The notes: generated by a model from the sequence alone, not told the origin. Counted from the stretch's first letter, positions 26,281 to 36,447 are shown. The stretch: 64,000 bases of DNA from Spongiibacter nanhainus (GCF_016132545.1 NZ_CP066167.1:1081001-1145000), one strand, 5' to 3'. Numbers and translations: made by a program.

Positions 26281-27336
26281 ATGGTTAATCTCGTTCTAAT
26301 TGTGGTGGCGTCGGTGACCCTGGTGGTGTGGATGATCCAGGAAGTCCGCGGCCGCAAACAGATGCAAACCGCGCTGCAGTGGTGCGCCGAGAAAAAGACG
26401 GCTAGCGACGCCGAGAGTTTGCGCCAGCAGGTGGTGCCGGGCTGGCTGGAGTGGAGCTACCGGCTGGTGGTATTCCTCTGGTTTGTGTGGATAGCCAGTG
26501 TGGTACTGATCAAAGATGGCGACTTCGCGCTGGCCTTGGTGGTGCTGACCTTCGTCGCGGGGATCATTGCCGGTCTGGATCGCTTTGTATTTGAAAAATC
26601 CCGCCGCGCCTTTGTGCGGGCCGGTAACGTGGCGGTATATATCACCTATTTCGTCAAACAGGAGCAGGATGCCCTCAAGGCTGAATTTGGCGAGACCCTT
26701 CCCATTGCCGAGAACGCCCGTTCGTTTTTCCCGGTGTTGCTGGTGGTATTGGCGCTGCGCTCCTTTGTGGTGGAGCCCTTCCAGATTCCCTCCGCTTCCA
26801 TGGTGCCCAGCCTCGAGGTGGGCGACTATATACTGGTGAACAAATTTAATTACGGTCTGCGCCTGCCGGTGTTGGGGACGAAAATTGTCGACATCGGCGA
26901 GCCGGAGCGCGGCGATGTGATGGTGTTCTTCCCCCCCAACGATAAACGCTATTTCATCAAGCGGGTGATTGGCTTGCCGGGTGATAAGATCCAATATATC
27001 GACAAGCAGTTGTATATTAACGGCGAAGCCGTGGAGCAAACCCTGATTGCGGAAGTGCCCCCCATGCAGCCAGTCACTGAGGTGATTCGTGAGGACCTGA
27101 GCGGCGTGGAGCACCTTGTTCACCACGACACGCGGATTTACCGCGGCGACTTTACTGTGGACGTCAAACCCGGTCATTACTTTATGATGGGGGATAATCG
27201 CGACAACAGCTCTGACAGTCGGGTTTGGGGGCAAGTGCCAGAAGAGAATATTGTCGGCCAGGCGTTTGCGGTATGGATGCACTGGCAGTCGTTTTCAGAG
27301 CTACCCAGCTTTGACCGGGTGGGTCTAATCCAATAA
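26281..27336 (+). CDS. lepB: Signal peptidase I
   Basis: A 351-residue inner-membrane serine/lysine protease that removes signal peptides. Hydrophobic segments lie at the N-terminus (1-20), at about 60-80 and at 85-105. The catalytic Ser173 is in PSASMVPSL and the general-base Lys227 in YFIKRVIGLPGD; the C-terminal signature MGDNRDNSSDSR is present. It is somewhat longer than E. coli LepB because of the region between the first membrane segments. It sits in a lepA-lepB-DUF4845-rnc-era operon, as in Pseudomonas. Confidence 0.95.
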   Translation: MVNLVLIVVASVTLVVWMIQEVRGRKQMQTALQWCAEKKTASDAESLRQQVVPGWLEWSYRLVVFLWFVWIASVVLIKDGDFALALVVLTFVAGIIAGLDRFVFEKSRRAFVRAGNVAVYITYFVKQEQDALKAEFGETLPIAENARSFFPVLLVVLALRSFVVEPFQIPSASMVPSLEVGDYILVNKFNYGLRLPVLGTKIVDIGEPERGDVMVFFPPNDKRYFIKRVIGLPGDKIQYIDKQLYINGEAVEQTLIAEVPPMQPVTEVIREDLSGVEHLVHHDTRIYRGDFTVDVKPGHYFMMGDNRDNSSDSRVWGQVPEENIVGQAFAVWMHWQSFSELPSFDRVGLIQ

Positions 27337-27347
27337 GGGGAAGAGCA

Positions 27348-27719
27348 ATGCGTCACACTCAACGCGGCATAGGGATGTTGTCCCTGTTTGTTTTGATTGC
27401 AGTGGTTTCTTTGCTGGGGACGGTGACCATCCGTCTGGCGCCGGTCTATCTGGATTACTGGGGCCTCACTCGGGTCATTGAGGGTGTGGTGAAAGAGCAC
27501 AATGGAACCGATGCCAGTCCGGTTCAGGTGCGCTCCACCTTGTCTCGCCACTTTGTGACTAACCGGGTCGAAGCGGTGTCAATCCGCGATTTGAAAATCA
27601 GCGTTGTGGACGACAATGTAGTGATTGACGCCTCATACGAAAAGCGTGTGCCGCTAATTTTCAATGTCGATGCGGTGGTCAAATTTGAAGACGCGCGGTA
27701 TGTCATTGAGCGCAAGTAG
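27348..27719 (+). CDS. DUF4845-family membrane protein
   Basis: A 123-residue protein with one N-terminal transmembrane helix (GMLSLFVLIAVVSLLGTVTI) followed by a small soluble domain (LAPVYLDYWGL, VEAVSIRDLKI, YEKRVPLIFNVDAVV). This matches the family found between lepB and rnc in many gammaproteobacteria. Its function is not known; the position suggests a link to secretion or to control of the operon. A Shine-Dalgarno GGGGAAGAG precedes the ATG. Confidence 0.8.
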   Translation: MRHTQRGIGMLSLFVLIAVVSLLGTVTIRLAPVYLDYWGLTRVIEGVVKEHNGTDASPVQVRSTLSRHFVTNRVEAVSIRDLKISVVDDNVVIDASYEKRVPLIFNVDAVVKFEDARYVIERK

Positions 27720-27724
27720 GGCCC

Positions 27725-28402
27725 GTGTCTGACCTGTCTACACTGCTGCAACAGCTGAATTATCAGTTTGCCGATCCCCAACTCCTTCAGGTTGCGCTCA
27801 CCCACCGCAGTGCCGGTGGCGAAAACAATGAGCGCCTCGAGTTCCTCGGTGATGCTGCGCTCAATTTGATTATCAGCGAGGATTTGTACCGCCGTTTCCC
27901 GGATATTAGAGAGGGAGAGCTGAGTCGCATTCGCGCGGCTTTGGTGAACGGCAAGGCCTTGGCGGTATTGGCCCGGGAGCTGAGTGTGGGTGAGCATTTA
28001 CAGCTGGGCGCGGGAGAGCGCAGCAGCGGTGGTCACCGCCGGGAATCTATTCTGGCCGATGCCTTTGAGGCAATTTTGGGGGCTATCTACCGAGACGGTG
28101 GTTTTGAAGCGTGCCGGCAAGTGGTTTTGGTGCAATACCAAAGCCGCCTGGATGCGCTGGATCCCAAGGCCAGCCACAAGGATGCCAAAACCCGTTTGCA
28201 GGAGTTTCTTCAGGCTCGCAAGCAGCCATTGCCGGATTATCAGGTGCAGGACGCTCAGGGGCAGCAGCACGCGCAAACCTTTGTGGTGGCCTGTCGTGTG
28301 GCTATGCTGGACAAAGCTGTGCTCGCTGAAGGGCGCAGTCGTCGCAAGGCGGAACAAGCCGCGGCCCAACACGCTCTCGATTTACTCGAAAAATACCGAT
28401 AG
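27725..28402 (+). CDS. rnc: Ribonuclease III
   Basis: A 225-residue double-stranded RNA endonuclease that processes rRNA precursors and structured mRNAs. The catalytic signature [12 protein letters not shown] is intact, with the second acidic cluster in [12 protein letters not shown], and the C-terminal dsRNA-binding domain is complete ([25 protein letters not shown]). The start is a GTG five bases after the DUF4845 stop. era follows after eight bases. Confidence 0.95.
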   Translation: MSDLSTLLQQLNYQFADPQLLQVALTHRSAGGENNERLEFLGDAALNLIISEDLYRRFPDIREGELSRIRAALVNGKALAVLARELSVGEHLQLGAGERSSGGHRRESILADAFEAILGAIYRDGGFEACRQVVLVQYQSRLDALDPKASHKDAKTRLQEFLQARKQPLPDYQVQDAQGQQHAQTFVVACRVAMLDKAVLAEGRSRRKAEQAAAQHALDLLEKYR

Positions 28403-28410
28403 GACAGACT

Positions 28411-29307
28411 ATGACCGCGTCGCGTTGCGGCTTTATCGCTATTGTTGGACGCCCCAATGTGGGCAAGTCCACGCTGCTCAACCATATCTTGGGTCAGAAA
28501 CTCAGTATCACGTCACGCAAGCCGCAAACTACCCGCCATCAGGTATTGGGCATTAAAACGGAAGGCAACTGTCAGGCGATTTACGTCGACACCCCCGGTC
28601 TGCATCGCCGCAATGAAAAGGCCATCAACCGCTATATGAACCGCACCGCCAACTCGGCCCTTAAAGATGTCGATTTGGTGTTGTTTGTGGTGGATCGCGA
28701 CCAGTGGACCGACGAAGACGATATTGTTCTGCAGCGCATCCAACAGGTCGATTGCCCGGTGATTCTGGTGATCAATAAGGTGGACCGCTTGGCTGATAAA
28801 AAGGCGCTGTTGCCGCTTATCGGGCAGTTGGGCGAAAAGCACGACTTCGCGGAAATCGTACCGGTGTCGGCCCTGCGGGGCCACAACCGCGACGACCTGG
28901 AGGCGCTGATCGAGCGCTACCTACCGGAAAGTGTCCACTTTTACCCGGAAGACCAAATTACCGACCGCAGCGAGCGCTTTCTCGCCGCCGAGCTGGTGCG
29001 GGAGAAAGTCATGCGTCAGCTGGGCGAGGAAGTGCCCTACGAAGTGACGGTAGAGATTGAAGAGTTTAAAACCTCACCCAAGCTGACCGAGATCAGTGCT
29101 CTGATTCTGGTGGAGCGGGCCGGGCAGAAAAAAATCATTATTGGCGAGGGTGGCTCCCGTATGCGCCAAATTGGCGCCGAGGCCCGGCGGGATATGGAAA
29201 AGCTTTTTGACAGCAAAGTGATGCTGCGGCTGTGGGTCAAGGTCAAGTCGGGCTGGTCCGACGATGAGCGGGCCCTGCGCAGTTTGGGTTATAACGACAA
29301 CGAGTAA
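28411..29307 (+). CDS. era: GTPase Era
   Basis: A 298-residue GTPase needed for 16S rRNA maturation and 30S assembly. The G domain shows GRPNVGKST (G1), DTPGL (G3) and NKVD (G4). The C-terminal KH domain contains [13 protein letters not shown], which binds the 3' end of 16S rRNA. It follows rnc directly and belongs to the same operon. Length and motifs are normal. Confidence 0.96.
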   Translation: MTASRCGFIAIVGRPNVGKSTLLNHILGQKLSITSRKPQTTRHQVLGIKTEGNCQAIYVDTPGLHRRNEKAINRYMNRTANSALKDVDLVLFVVDRDQWTDEDDIVLQRIQQVDCPVILVINKVDRLADKKALLPLIGQLGEKHDFAEIVPVSALRGHNRDDLEALIERYLPESVHFYPEDQITDRSERFLAAELVREKVMRQLGEEVPYEVTVEIEEFKTSPKLTEISALILVERAGQKKIIIGEGGSRMRQIGAEARRDMEKLFDSKVMLRLWVKVKSGWSDDERALRSLGYNDNE

Positions 29308-29331
29308 TGCGGCTGCCCGGGTGCAAAGATC

Positions 29332-30063
29332 ATGTCCCACATCGATGCTGAGCCGGCCTTTATTCTTCACCTGCGTCCCTATCGCGACAGCAGTGCGCTT
29401 ATCGATGTTCTGAGTCACCGCCAGGGCAAGGTCTCCTGTGTGGTGAAGGGCTTGCGGGGAGGCAGTAAATCTCGTCAGGCCTGGCGAGCCGGGTTGCAGC
29501 CCTTTAATCTGCTGTTGTTATCTTGGCGGGGACGTACCGAACTGAAAACCCTCAGCGATGTGCAGCCCCAGCGTCAGTACCGTTTGGCCGGACAGGTGCA
29601 GTTCTACGGTCTCTACCTCAACGAGTTAACTCAGCGCCTGCTGCACGATCACGACCCCCACCCGGATATATTTGAACACTATGTTCACAGTCTCGCCGAT
29701 CTGAGTCAGTCGGGGATGAGTGAGGCGGTATTGCGCCGCTATGAGTTTGCGCTATTGCGGGCCTTGGGTTATGGCGTGGAGCCCGGCTATTGTGCCGATA
29801 ACGGTAGTGCCGTCGACCCGCGAGGGCGCTATCGCTTTGTGCCGGAATACGGTATGCAGCGAGTTGCTGAGGGGGAGTTGGGGTTTGATGGCGAGGTGTT
29901 GTTACAAATCGCCGCCGGGCAGTTTGAGGGTGAAGCGCTACGGGTTGCCAAACGGCTCACCCGCTCGGCGCTGGCGCCGCTGTTGGGCGATAGACCGCTG
30001 CGCAGTCGCGAACTGTTTGTTGGGGCCGCTGGCGGCGGGGATCGTGGAGAACTGACAAAATGA
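29332..30063 (+). CDS. recO: DNA repair protein RecO
   Basis: A 243-residue recombination mediator of the RecFOR pathway. The N-terminal OB fold begins with AFILHLRPYRDSSALIDVLS and VVKGLRGGSK; the helical domain includes FEHYVHSLADL and RRYEFALLRALGYG. The zinc cysteines of some RecO proteins are absent, as in many gammaproteobacteria. Its end overlaps the start of acpS by four bases. The usual pdxJ gene between recO and acpS is missing. Confidence 0.9.
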   Translation: MSHIDAEPAFILHLRPYRDSSALIDVLSHRQGKVSCVVKGLRGGSKSRQAWRAGLQPFNLLLLSWRGRTELKTLSDVQPQRQYRLAGQVQFYGLYLNELTQRLLHDHDPHPDIFEHYVHSLADLSQSGMSEAVLRRYEFALLRALGYGVEPGYCADNGSAVDPRGRYRFVPEYGMQRVAEGELGFDGEVLLQIAAGQFEGEALRVAKRLTRSALAPLLGDRPLRSRELFVGAAGGGDRGELTK

Positions 30064-30443
30064 TCGTGGGCATCGGTACCGATATGGCGGATATCCGCCG
30101 CATAGAGGACGTGTATAGCCGTCATGGCGACCGCTTTGTGCGCCGTGTCCTCAATGTGCAGGAGCGGCAGCGTTGGGCAGAGCACCACAACCCGGTGGCT
30201 TATCTCGCCAAGCGCTATGCGGTGAAAGAAGCGGCGGCCAAAGCCCTGGGGGTTGGAATTGGTGCCCGGGCTAAGCTCCACGATTTTACCGTTAGCTACA
30301 CTCCGGTGGGGGCGCCGCAACTAAATCTGTCCGGCCAGGCCAAGCAGACCGCCGACGAAATAGGTGTCACTGCGGCCCACGTGTCGATCAGTGATGAGTG
30401 GCCCTATGCCCTGGCTTTTGTGGTACTCAGCGGGCTGCCGTGA
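30060..30443 (+). CDS. acpS: Holo-[acyl-carrier-protein] synthase
   Basis: A 127-residue phosphopantetheinyl transferase that activates acyl carrier protein for fatty acid synthesis. The N-terminal Mg-binding motif GIGTDMADIRRIE and the second signature FAVKEAAAKALG (here YAVKEAAAKALG) are present. It overlaps recO by four bases and is the last gene of the lepA-acpS run. The next gene is on the opposite strand. Confidence 0.94.
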   Translation: MIVGIGTDMADIRRIEDVYSRHGDRFVRRVLNVQERQRWAEHHNPVAYLAKRYAVKEAAAKALGVGIGARAKLHDFTVSYTPVGAPQLNLSGQAKQTADEIGVTAAHVSISDEWPYALAFVVLSGLP

Positions 30444-30456
30444 GGCCTATAAAAGC

Positions 30457-33126
30457 TCAGTCGTCAAAAAGGACACTGATCTCATGATCGGCCTGCCATT
30501 CTAACAACTCATCAATGGCGTCCAGTACTGCCTGCAGTGCCCCTTGGGGCGACTGGTCGCCGCGGTTAAGCTTGTCCGCGAGGGCAGCTACAGCCTGCTC
30601 TAAGTGTGGAGTACCAGTGTAGCAGCAGGCGCCCTTGAGGGCGTGATTGCTTTCGCCAATGCCATCCCAATCCCCCCAGTCTTGCGCCCTTGCTAACTCG
30701 TCGCGGTGGCCGGGCAGGGCATCCAGCAGCATAACGAGCATGTTCCGCGCCAGCGACGGCTTGCCTTTGGCTCTTTGCAAACACTGACCGATATCGATGG
30801 GACGGGCAATGTGCTGGTCGTCATCGCCATCATTGCTCTTGGCATCCTGGGGAAGGCTAAAGGCGGTGAGATACTGAGCCAAAAGCTTGGCCAGTTTGTG
30901 CTCGTCCACTGGCTTGCTGAGAAACTCGGTAATCCCGACTTGGCGCAGTTGCTCGGGGTTTTCCGGTGACAGGTAAGCCGAAACCGCAACCACCGGGGTT
31001 CCGCTATTGAGCGGTCTCCGGCGTATTTCATCCGTTGCGGCGATGCCGTCCAGCTGTGGCATCTGAATATCCATAAAAATCAAATCAAAGTGTTGCTGCT
31101 CGCACAGTTTGATGGCTTCTAGGCCGTTTTTTGCTTGCTGACAGGCCACCCCAAACGGCTGTAAGTAGTGTTCGAGAATCAGCAAATTTGAGGGGTTGTC
31201 GTCCACCAGTAGAATGCTGGCGCCAGGGTAGTGCTGCTGTTGGTGGTCAATCCGCGACACGCCTTGGGTCAGCGCATCGTAAAGTTGGTTCCGGGTTGCC
31301 GGTTTACGCAGGTAGATGAAATTAGCGGGCACTTCTTTTTCGGGTGGCGTGGCGGCGATAACGATGCAGCGGCGCCCCCCGGCAGGCTCGGGCAGAGAGC
31401 GTTCAGCCTCAAGAGAATCCAGGCAAATAATGATGTGTTCGCAGCCCCATTCCAATTGTTCCAAGTCTTGGCAGTGATGGACCTCTGCCTGCCAGCTGTG
31501 GAGGGTTTCCCGGATTGCTTGGGCATGGACCGTGCTGCGGTCGTAGAGGGCAACCCGGTGACCCTGTAGTTGATTGAAGTTGCGCGCAGGTACTGCATTG
31601 AGTAGCGGTTCCGGTTTGACGGTCACCCAAAAGGTACTCCCTTCGCCCTGGGTGCTGTGGACGCCGACATCGCCGCCCATCTGTTCCACCAGACCTTTTA
31701 CGATCACCAGACCCAGCCCGGTACCGCCGTATTGCCGGGTAATAGAGGCGTCGGCCTGGCTGAACTCCCGGAAGATTTTCTTCTGCTGATCTTGGTTCAT
31801 ACCGATGCCAGTGTCACTAACGGCGATCTTTAGCTCCAGGTCACAGGCCTCTCTCTGGAGTGCACTGAGTTCGATACGGATGCTGCCCGAGGGCGTAAAT
31901 TTGATGGCATTGTTGATCAGGTTGGTGAGGATTTGCCGCAGGCGCAGACCGTCGATGCTGACCGCCTCTGGCAGCCTTGGGTCCACAATCAGACCGATAT
32001 CGAGGTGTTTCTCGTAGGCATTGGGAGCCAGGATGGCCAGGGTTTCTTCGGCGAGCTCGCGGATATTTACCGGTGCGTTATCGAGAACCAGCTTGCCGGC
32101 TTCCAGTTTTGAAAAATCCAGAATATCGTTGATCATCGTCAACAGGTTGCCAGCAGAGCTGCGTATGGTTTCCACATACTGCCGTTGGCTGGGGTCCAAA
32201 TCCGAATTCAACAGGATTTTACAAAAGCCCAGTACCCCATTGAGCGGGGTGCGGATCTCGTGGCTGGTGTTGGCGAGAAACTCGGATTTTATTCGGTTTG
32301 CCTCTACCGCTTCCCGCCGGGCCAGGTCCAGCTCGATATTCTGGATTTCCTGTGTCTCCAGGGTTTCCCGCAGATCGTCGTTGCTTTGTTCGATATTGCG
32401 TTGCAGTTCCTGTAGCGCCTGGTGATGGTTGCTATCCAGTTCCACCAAACTGGCGGCCAGGTCGGCGAACTCGTGCTGGCTGGAGAGTTGTGGATGATTG
32501 GCCCGGCCGCCGCCAATTAGCTCCTTCACGGCTTTGACGAGCCTGTCGATATCGCGCTGAATAGATCGGTTGATGGCCGCCATCAGCGCGATGCTAACCA
32601 GCAGAATGACAGTGGCTAGCAGGCTGGTAAGGAGTAAGGTTCGGGCCCGGCTCAGGGAGTAGTGGTGCCAGTTAAACTGCATTTGCAGGGTGCCGGCCAG
32701 CTGCGGTGTGCCGTCCTGGTGGGCGATGATAGGCGCAATTGCCTGCATGCTCTCTCGACTGCTGTCTGAGCCGGAGATCAAGTTGGTCTGCATGCCTGTG
32801 GGGAAACTGTCCGGGGGAGGCATGGTCGGCCCAGCCCGGGCCAGTAACTGTTGCTGGCTGTCGAAAATTGCCACTGAGCGGACACCGGGTTCCTCCAGGG
32901 CCGCCCGGGCGAGATCATCAAGCGCCTGGTCGCGGTTGTGGCGTAGCACTTCATTGGCCAAAATCGCCACCTGACGGCTGGCGGCCAGGGCCCTTTCGGC
33001 CATCAGTGAATGTAACTCACGGAACTGGGCGTAGACCAGATAGCTGCCCAATATTGAGCACAGCAACAGAACGGGGGCGATGCCCAGTAATATGATCCGG
33101 TGCTTGATTCCAAACTGCCTTAGCAT
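30457..33126 (-). CDS. barA: Hybrid sensor histidine kinase BarA/GacS
   Basis: An 889-residue tripartite sensor kinase. Order: N-terminal TM (about 8-30), periplasmic domain, second TM (about 165-185), HAMP-like linker and coiled coil, HisKA with His289 (TSHEIRTPLNG), HATPase (GTGLGLVIVKGLVEQMGG), a degenerate and then a full receiver with Asp686 (FMDIQMPQLDG), and a C-terminal Hpt with His828 (SNHALKGACC). It phosphorylates a GacA/UvrY regulator, controlling small RNAs and secondary metabolism. The start MLRQFGIKHR matches Pseudomonas GacS; an upstream in-frame ATG at 33165 is the alternative. Divergent from cysM, as in Pseudomonas. Confidence 0.93.
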   Translation of the reverse strand: MLRQFGIKHRIILLGIAPVLLLCSILGSYLVYAQFRELHSLMAERALAASRQVAILANEVLRHNRDQALDDLARAALEEPGVRSVAIFDSQQQLLARAGPTMPPPDSFPTGMQTNLISGSDSSRESMQAIAPIIAHQDGTPQLAGTLQMQFNWHHYSLSRARTLLLTSLLATVILLVSIALMAAINRSIQRDIDRLVKAVKELIGGGRANHPQLSSQHEFADLAASLVELDSNHHQALQELQRNIEQSNDDLRETLETQEIQNIELDLARREAVEANRIKSEFLANTSHEIRTPLNGVLGFCKILLNSDLDPSQRQYVETIRSSAGNLLTMINDILDFSKLEAGKLVLDNAPVNIRELAEETLAILAPNAYEKHLDIGLIVDPRLPEAVSIDGLRLRQILTNLINNAIKFTPSGSIRIELSALQREACDLELKIAVSDTGIGMNQDQQKKIFREFSQADASITRQYGGTGLGLVIVKGLVEQMGGDVGVHSTQGEGSTFWVTVKPEPLLNAVPARNFNQLQGHRVALYDRSTVHAQAIRETLHSWQAEVHHCQDLEQLEWGCEHIIICLDSLEAERSLPEPAGGRRCIVIAATPPEKEVPANFIYLRKPATRNQLYDALTQGVSRIDHQQQHYPGASILLVDDNPSNLLILEHYLQPFGVACQQAKNGLEAIKLCEQQHFDLIFMDIQMPQLDGIAATDEIRRRPLNSGTPVVAVSAYLSPENPEQLRQVGITEFLSKPVDEHKLAKLLAQYLTAFSLPQDAKSNDGDDDQHIARPIDIGQCLQRAKGKPSLARNMLVMLLDALPGHRDELARAQDWGDWDGIGESNHALKGACCYTGTPHLEQAVAALADKLNRGDQSPQGALQAVLDAIDELLEWQADHEISVLFDD

Positions 33127-33274
33127 GCTCGCTGGAGCCTTCTGCGGGTGGAGTGGTATTATCATGGCCCAAAAATCGCGCTGTATCTAATCGGCCTTTG
33201 GCGTTTCATCCGACCTGGGCTAAAAATCGGGTATCAGAATACATTCCAGCGGCGCAGCGTTGTCAGGCGATACT

Positions 33275-34180
33275 ATGAAAGAATTCCCCACCATTGAGCA
33301 ATTTATCGGCAATACCCCCCTGGTTCGTCTTCAGCGCCTGCCGGGTGATACCAGCAATACTGTGCTGGTTAAGCTGGAGGGCAATAACCCCGCCGGTTCA
33401 GTAAAGGACCGACCTGCCATCAGCATGATACTGCGGGCCGAGGAGCGGGGCGAGATTAAGCCTGGGGACACCTTGATCGAGGCCACCAGTGGCAATACCG
33501 GTATTGCCCTGGCGATGGCGGCGGCGATTCGCGGCTATCACCTAGTGTTGATTATGCCCAGCCATATGAGTACCGAGCGCAAGTTGGCCATGGCGGCCTA
33601 CGGCGCCGAATTGATCGAGGTGACCCAGGCCCAGGGCATGGAGGGCGCCCGGGATTTGGCACTGGAAATGCAGGCCGCGGGCAAGGGCAAAGTATTGGAC
33701 CAATTTGCCAATGCCGACAACCCCCGTGCCCACTACGAGGGCACAGGCCCGGAAATCTGGCAGCAAACCGGCGGGCGTATCACCCACTTTGTCAGCTCAA
33801 TGGGGACCACAGGGACGATTATGGGGGTGTCCCGGTATTTAAAGGAAAAGAATCCGGACATCGAAATCGTCGGTCTGCAACCCGACGACTGCTCCAGTAT
33901 TCCAGGTATTCGGCGTTGGCCAGAGGCTTACCTGCCGTCGATCTATGACGACACCCGGGTCGATCGCATCATCGATATGGATCAGCAGACCGCCGAGCAA
34001 ACTATGCGGGCGATGGCGGCGGAAGAGGGCATCTTCTGCGGCGTATCCTCTGGGGGCGCTGTGGCGGGTGCCCTCAAGCTCAGCGCCACAGTGGAAAACG
34101 CGCTGATCGTGGCGATTGTCTGTGATCGCGGCGATCGTTACCTGTCCACTGGTGTTTTTGATGCGGCTTTGACGCCCTAA
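33275..34180 (+). CDS. cysM: Cysteine synthase B
   Basis: A 301-residue PLP-dependent O-acetylserine sulfhydrylase. The PLP lysine lies in NPAGSVKDRPA, the substrate loop is EATSGNTGIALA, and the phosphate-binding glycines are SSMGTTGTIMG. CysM-type features (GNNPAGSVKDR, RRWPEAYLP) separate it from CysK. The ATG at 33275 was preferred to a TTG 15 bases upstream. It sits between barA and relA as in Pseudomonas, but the rlmD methyltransferase gene usually found next is absent. Confidence 0.93.
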   Translation: MKEFPTIEQFIGNTPLVRLQRLPGDTSNTVLVKLEGNNPAGSVKDRPAISMILRAEERGEIKPGDTLIEATSGNTGIALAMAAAIRGYHLVLIMPSHMSTERKLAMAAYGAELIEVTQAQGMEGARDLALEMQAAGKGKVLDQFANADNPRAHYEGTGPEIWQQTGGRITHFVSSMGTTGTIMGVSRYLKEKNPDIEIVGLQPDDCSSIPGIRRWPEAYLPSIYDDTRVDRIIDMDQQTAEQTMRAMAAEEGIFCGVSSGGAVAGALKLSATVENALIVAIVCDRGDRYLSTGVFDAALTP

Positions 34181-34230
34181 TTGGCGACAGCCCTGTGGCC
34201 GTGGTGACGGCCGCGAATTCTGGGAGCGTT

Positions 34231-36447
34231 ATGGTTAAAGTCCGAGAAGATTACCCTCAGCTGGCCGATGGCCGCGTTGATCTGACGCGGTGGATCGAGC
34301 GGCTGCCCATCGATCGCAGCATTGTTGACCAAGCTGCTCTTCTCAAAGCATTTGAGTTGGCGGAGCAGTGTGCCCAGTGTCCCGGCGCGGTGCGGGACAG
34401 TCTGCCCACCGCTCTGGAAATGGTGGAGATCCTGGCGGATTTACACCTGGACCAGGATAGTCTTATCGCGGCGGCGCTGTTCCGCGCGGTGAGGGAAGAG
34501 CAGCTCAGCCTGGAAACCTTGAAGGCCAAGTTTGGCGCCGATGTGGCCAAACTGGTGGAAGGGGTGCTGGGCATGGCGGCCATCTCCCGGGTCAATGCCG
34601 AGCTGGATACCCCGGTGCTTGGACAGTCAGAAGCCCAGAGTGAAACTATCCGCAAAATGCTGGTCGCGCTGGTTGACGATGTACGGGTGGCGCTGATCAA
34701 ACTGGCGGAGCGTACTTCGGCGATTCGTGCGGTAAAAAATCGCCCTGAAAAGCGCTATCGGGTGGCCAGGGAGGTCTTCGATATTTACGCACCGCTGGCC
34801 CACCGGCTTGGTATCGGCCATATCAAGTGGGAACTGGAGGACCTGTCCTTCCGTTACCTACAGCCCGACGCCTACAAAAAAATTGCCAAACTCCTGGACG
34901 AGAAACGCCTCGATCGGCAGCACTATATTGACGACGTGATTCAGCAGCTGCACAACGCCCTGGAGAGTGAAGGCATCCAGGCGGAGATCGCCGGCCGGGC
35001 CAAGCACATCTATAGCATCTGGCGGAAAATGCAGCGCAAGGGCATCGGCTTTTCCCAGGTATACGATATCCGCGCTGTGCGGGTGTTGGTGCCGGATCTG
35101 AAGTCCTGCTATACCGTGTTGGGCCTTGTTCACGGCCTGTGGCGGAATATTCCCAACGAGTTTGATGACTACATTGCCAACCCCAAGGAGAACGGCTATC
35201 GCTCACTGCATACGGCGGTGATCGGTCCTGGAGGCAAGGTGCTGGAGGTGCAGATCCGCACCCAATCCATGCACGAAGAGGCCGAGTTTGGTGTCTGCTC
35301 GCACTGGATGTACAAAGGCACCGATCGCAGCAATAAAGCCAACAGCAGCTACGATGAAAAAATTGCCTGGCTGCGTCAGGTCCTGGATTGGCACGAGGAG
35401 AGCGGCAGTTCCAGCGATGTCGCGGAGCAATTTAGTCGCGCTCAGGATCGCGTCTATGTGTTTACCCCAGAGGGCCACGTGGTCAACCTGCAAAACGGCG
35501 CCACTCCCCTGGATTTTGCCTACCATATTCACACCGAAGTTGGGCACCGCTGTCGCGGCGCCAAGGTTAACGGCCGTATTGTGCCGCTGACTTACACACT
35601 GTGTACCGGCGAGCGGGTAGAAATCCTGACCGGCAAAGACGGCAAGCCCCGGCGCGATTGGTTACAGAGTAACCTGGGCTACCTTCGGACCGGGCGGGCG
35701 CGGAGCAAAGTGCAGCACTGGTTCCGGCAGCAGGCCAAAGAGGACAATATTCAGGCCGGGCGCGCCCTGCTGGAGAAAGAATTCAAACGCTTGGCACTGA
35801 ACAGTATCGACTACAAGTATATCGCCGATCACCTGCACTGCCCGTCGGTGGAGGATATGTACGCCTCCCTGGGTGCCGGTGAAATCAGCACGGTGCAAGT
35901 CATCAAAGTGGCGCACCAGCTGGTCGGTCGTGATACCGCTGAACAGACACCGGCGCTGCGCCTGCGGCGGCCGTCCCGTTCCAGTAGCGACGGCAGCTCG
36001 GTTCAGGTCAGTGGTGTGGGCAATTTGCTGACCCACTTCGCCCAGTGTTGCAAACCCCTGCCCGGAGAGGCGATTGCTGGTTATATCACCGTTGGTCGGG
36101 GGGTCAGCGTACACCGCCAGGATTGCAGCAAACTGCTGCAACTGCAGAGTGTAGAGCCCCAGCGTATTATTGCGGTGGACTGGGCCGATGCCCAGGTGGA
36201 TACCTATCCCGTGGATATCGAAATCGAGGCCTACGACCGACAGGGCTTGTTGCGGGATATCACTCTTCAGTTGGCCACCGAAAAGGTCAACGTTATTTCT
36301 ATGAACACCGTCACCGACACCGCCAATCATATGGCGACCATGAAGATTCGGCTGGAGATCAGTGACCTGGCGGCGTTGTCCGGCTTGTTTAGTCGGCTTA
36401 ATGGCCTGCCCAACGTGGTATCGGTGGCGCGGATACAGGAGTCCTGA
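34231..36447 (+). CDS. relA: GTP pyrophosphokinase RelA
   Basis: A 738-residue stringent-response (p)ppGpp synthetase. The N-terminal HD region lacks the hydrolase His-Asp pair (reads ALFRAVREEQ), so it is synthesis-only. The synthetase domain includes YDIRAVRVLV and the RelA-type EFDD motif with NGYRSLHT. TGS (RVYVFTPEGHVVNL), a zinc-finger-like region (THFAQCCKPLPGE) and a C-terminal ACT domain follow. ATG 34231 (MVKVRE) matches known RelA starts and has GGGAG upstream. It overlaps mazG by one base. Confidence 0.95.
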   Translation: MVKVREDYPQLADGRVDLTRWIERLPIDRSIVDQAALLKAFELAEQCAQCPGAVRDSLPTALEMVEILADLHLDQDSLIAAALFRAVREEQLSLETLKAKFGADVAKLVEGVLGMAAISRVNAELDTPVLGQSEAQSETIRKMLVALVDDVRVALIKLAERTSAIRAVKNRPEKRYRVAREVFDIYAPLAHRLGIGHIKWELEDLSFRYLQPDAYKKIAKLLDEKRLDRQHYIDDVIQQLHNALESEGIQAEIAGRAKHIYSIWRKMQRKGIGFSQVYDIRAVRVLVPDLKSCYTVLGLVHGLWRNIPNEFDDYIANPKENGYRSLHTAVIGPGGKVLEVQIRTQSMHEEAEFGVCSHWMYKGTDRSNKANSSYDEKIAWLRQVLDWHEESGSSSDVAEQFSRAQDRVYVFTPEGHVVNLQNGATPLDFAYHIHTEVGHRCRGAKVNGRIVPLTYTLCTGERVEILTGKDGKPRRDWLQSNLGYLRTGRARSKVQHWFRQQAKEDNIQAGRALLEKEFKRLALNSIDYKYIADHLHCPSVEDMYASLGAGEISTVQVIKVAHQLVGRDTAEQTPALRLRRPSRSSSDGSSVQVSGVGNLLTHFAQCCKPLPGEAIAGYITVGRGVSVHRQDCSKLLQLQSVEPQRIIAVDWADAQVDTYPVDIEIEAYDRQGLLRDITLQLATEKVNVISMNTVTDTANHMATMKIRLEISDLAALSGLFSRLNGLPNVVSVARIQES

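Noticed and set aside
26296-27282. 328-codon open frame antisense to lepB
   Set aside because: Shadow of signal peptidase I, with no start signal or homology.
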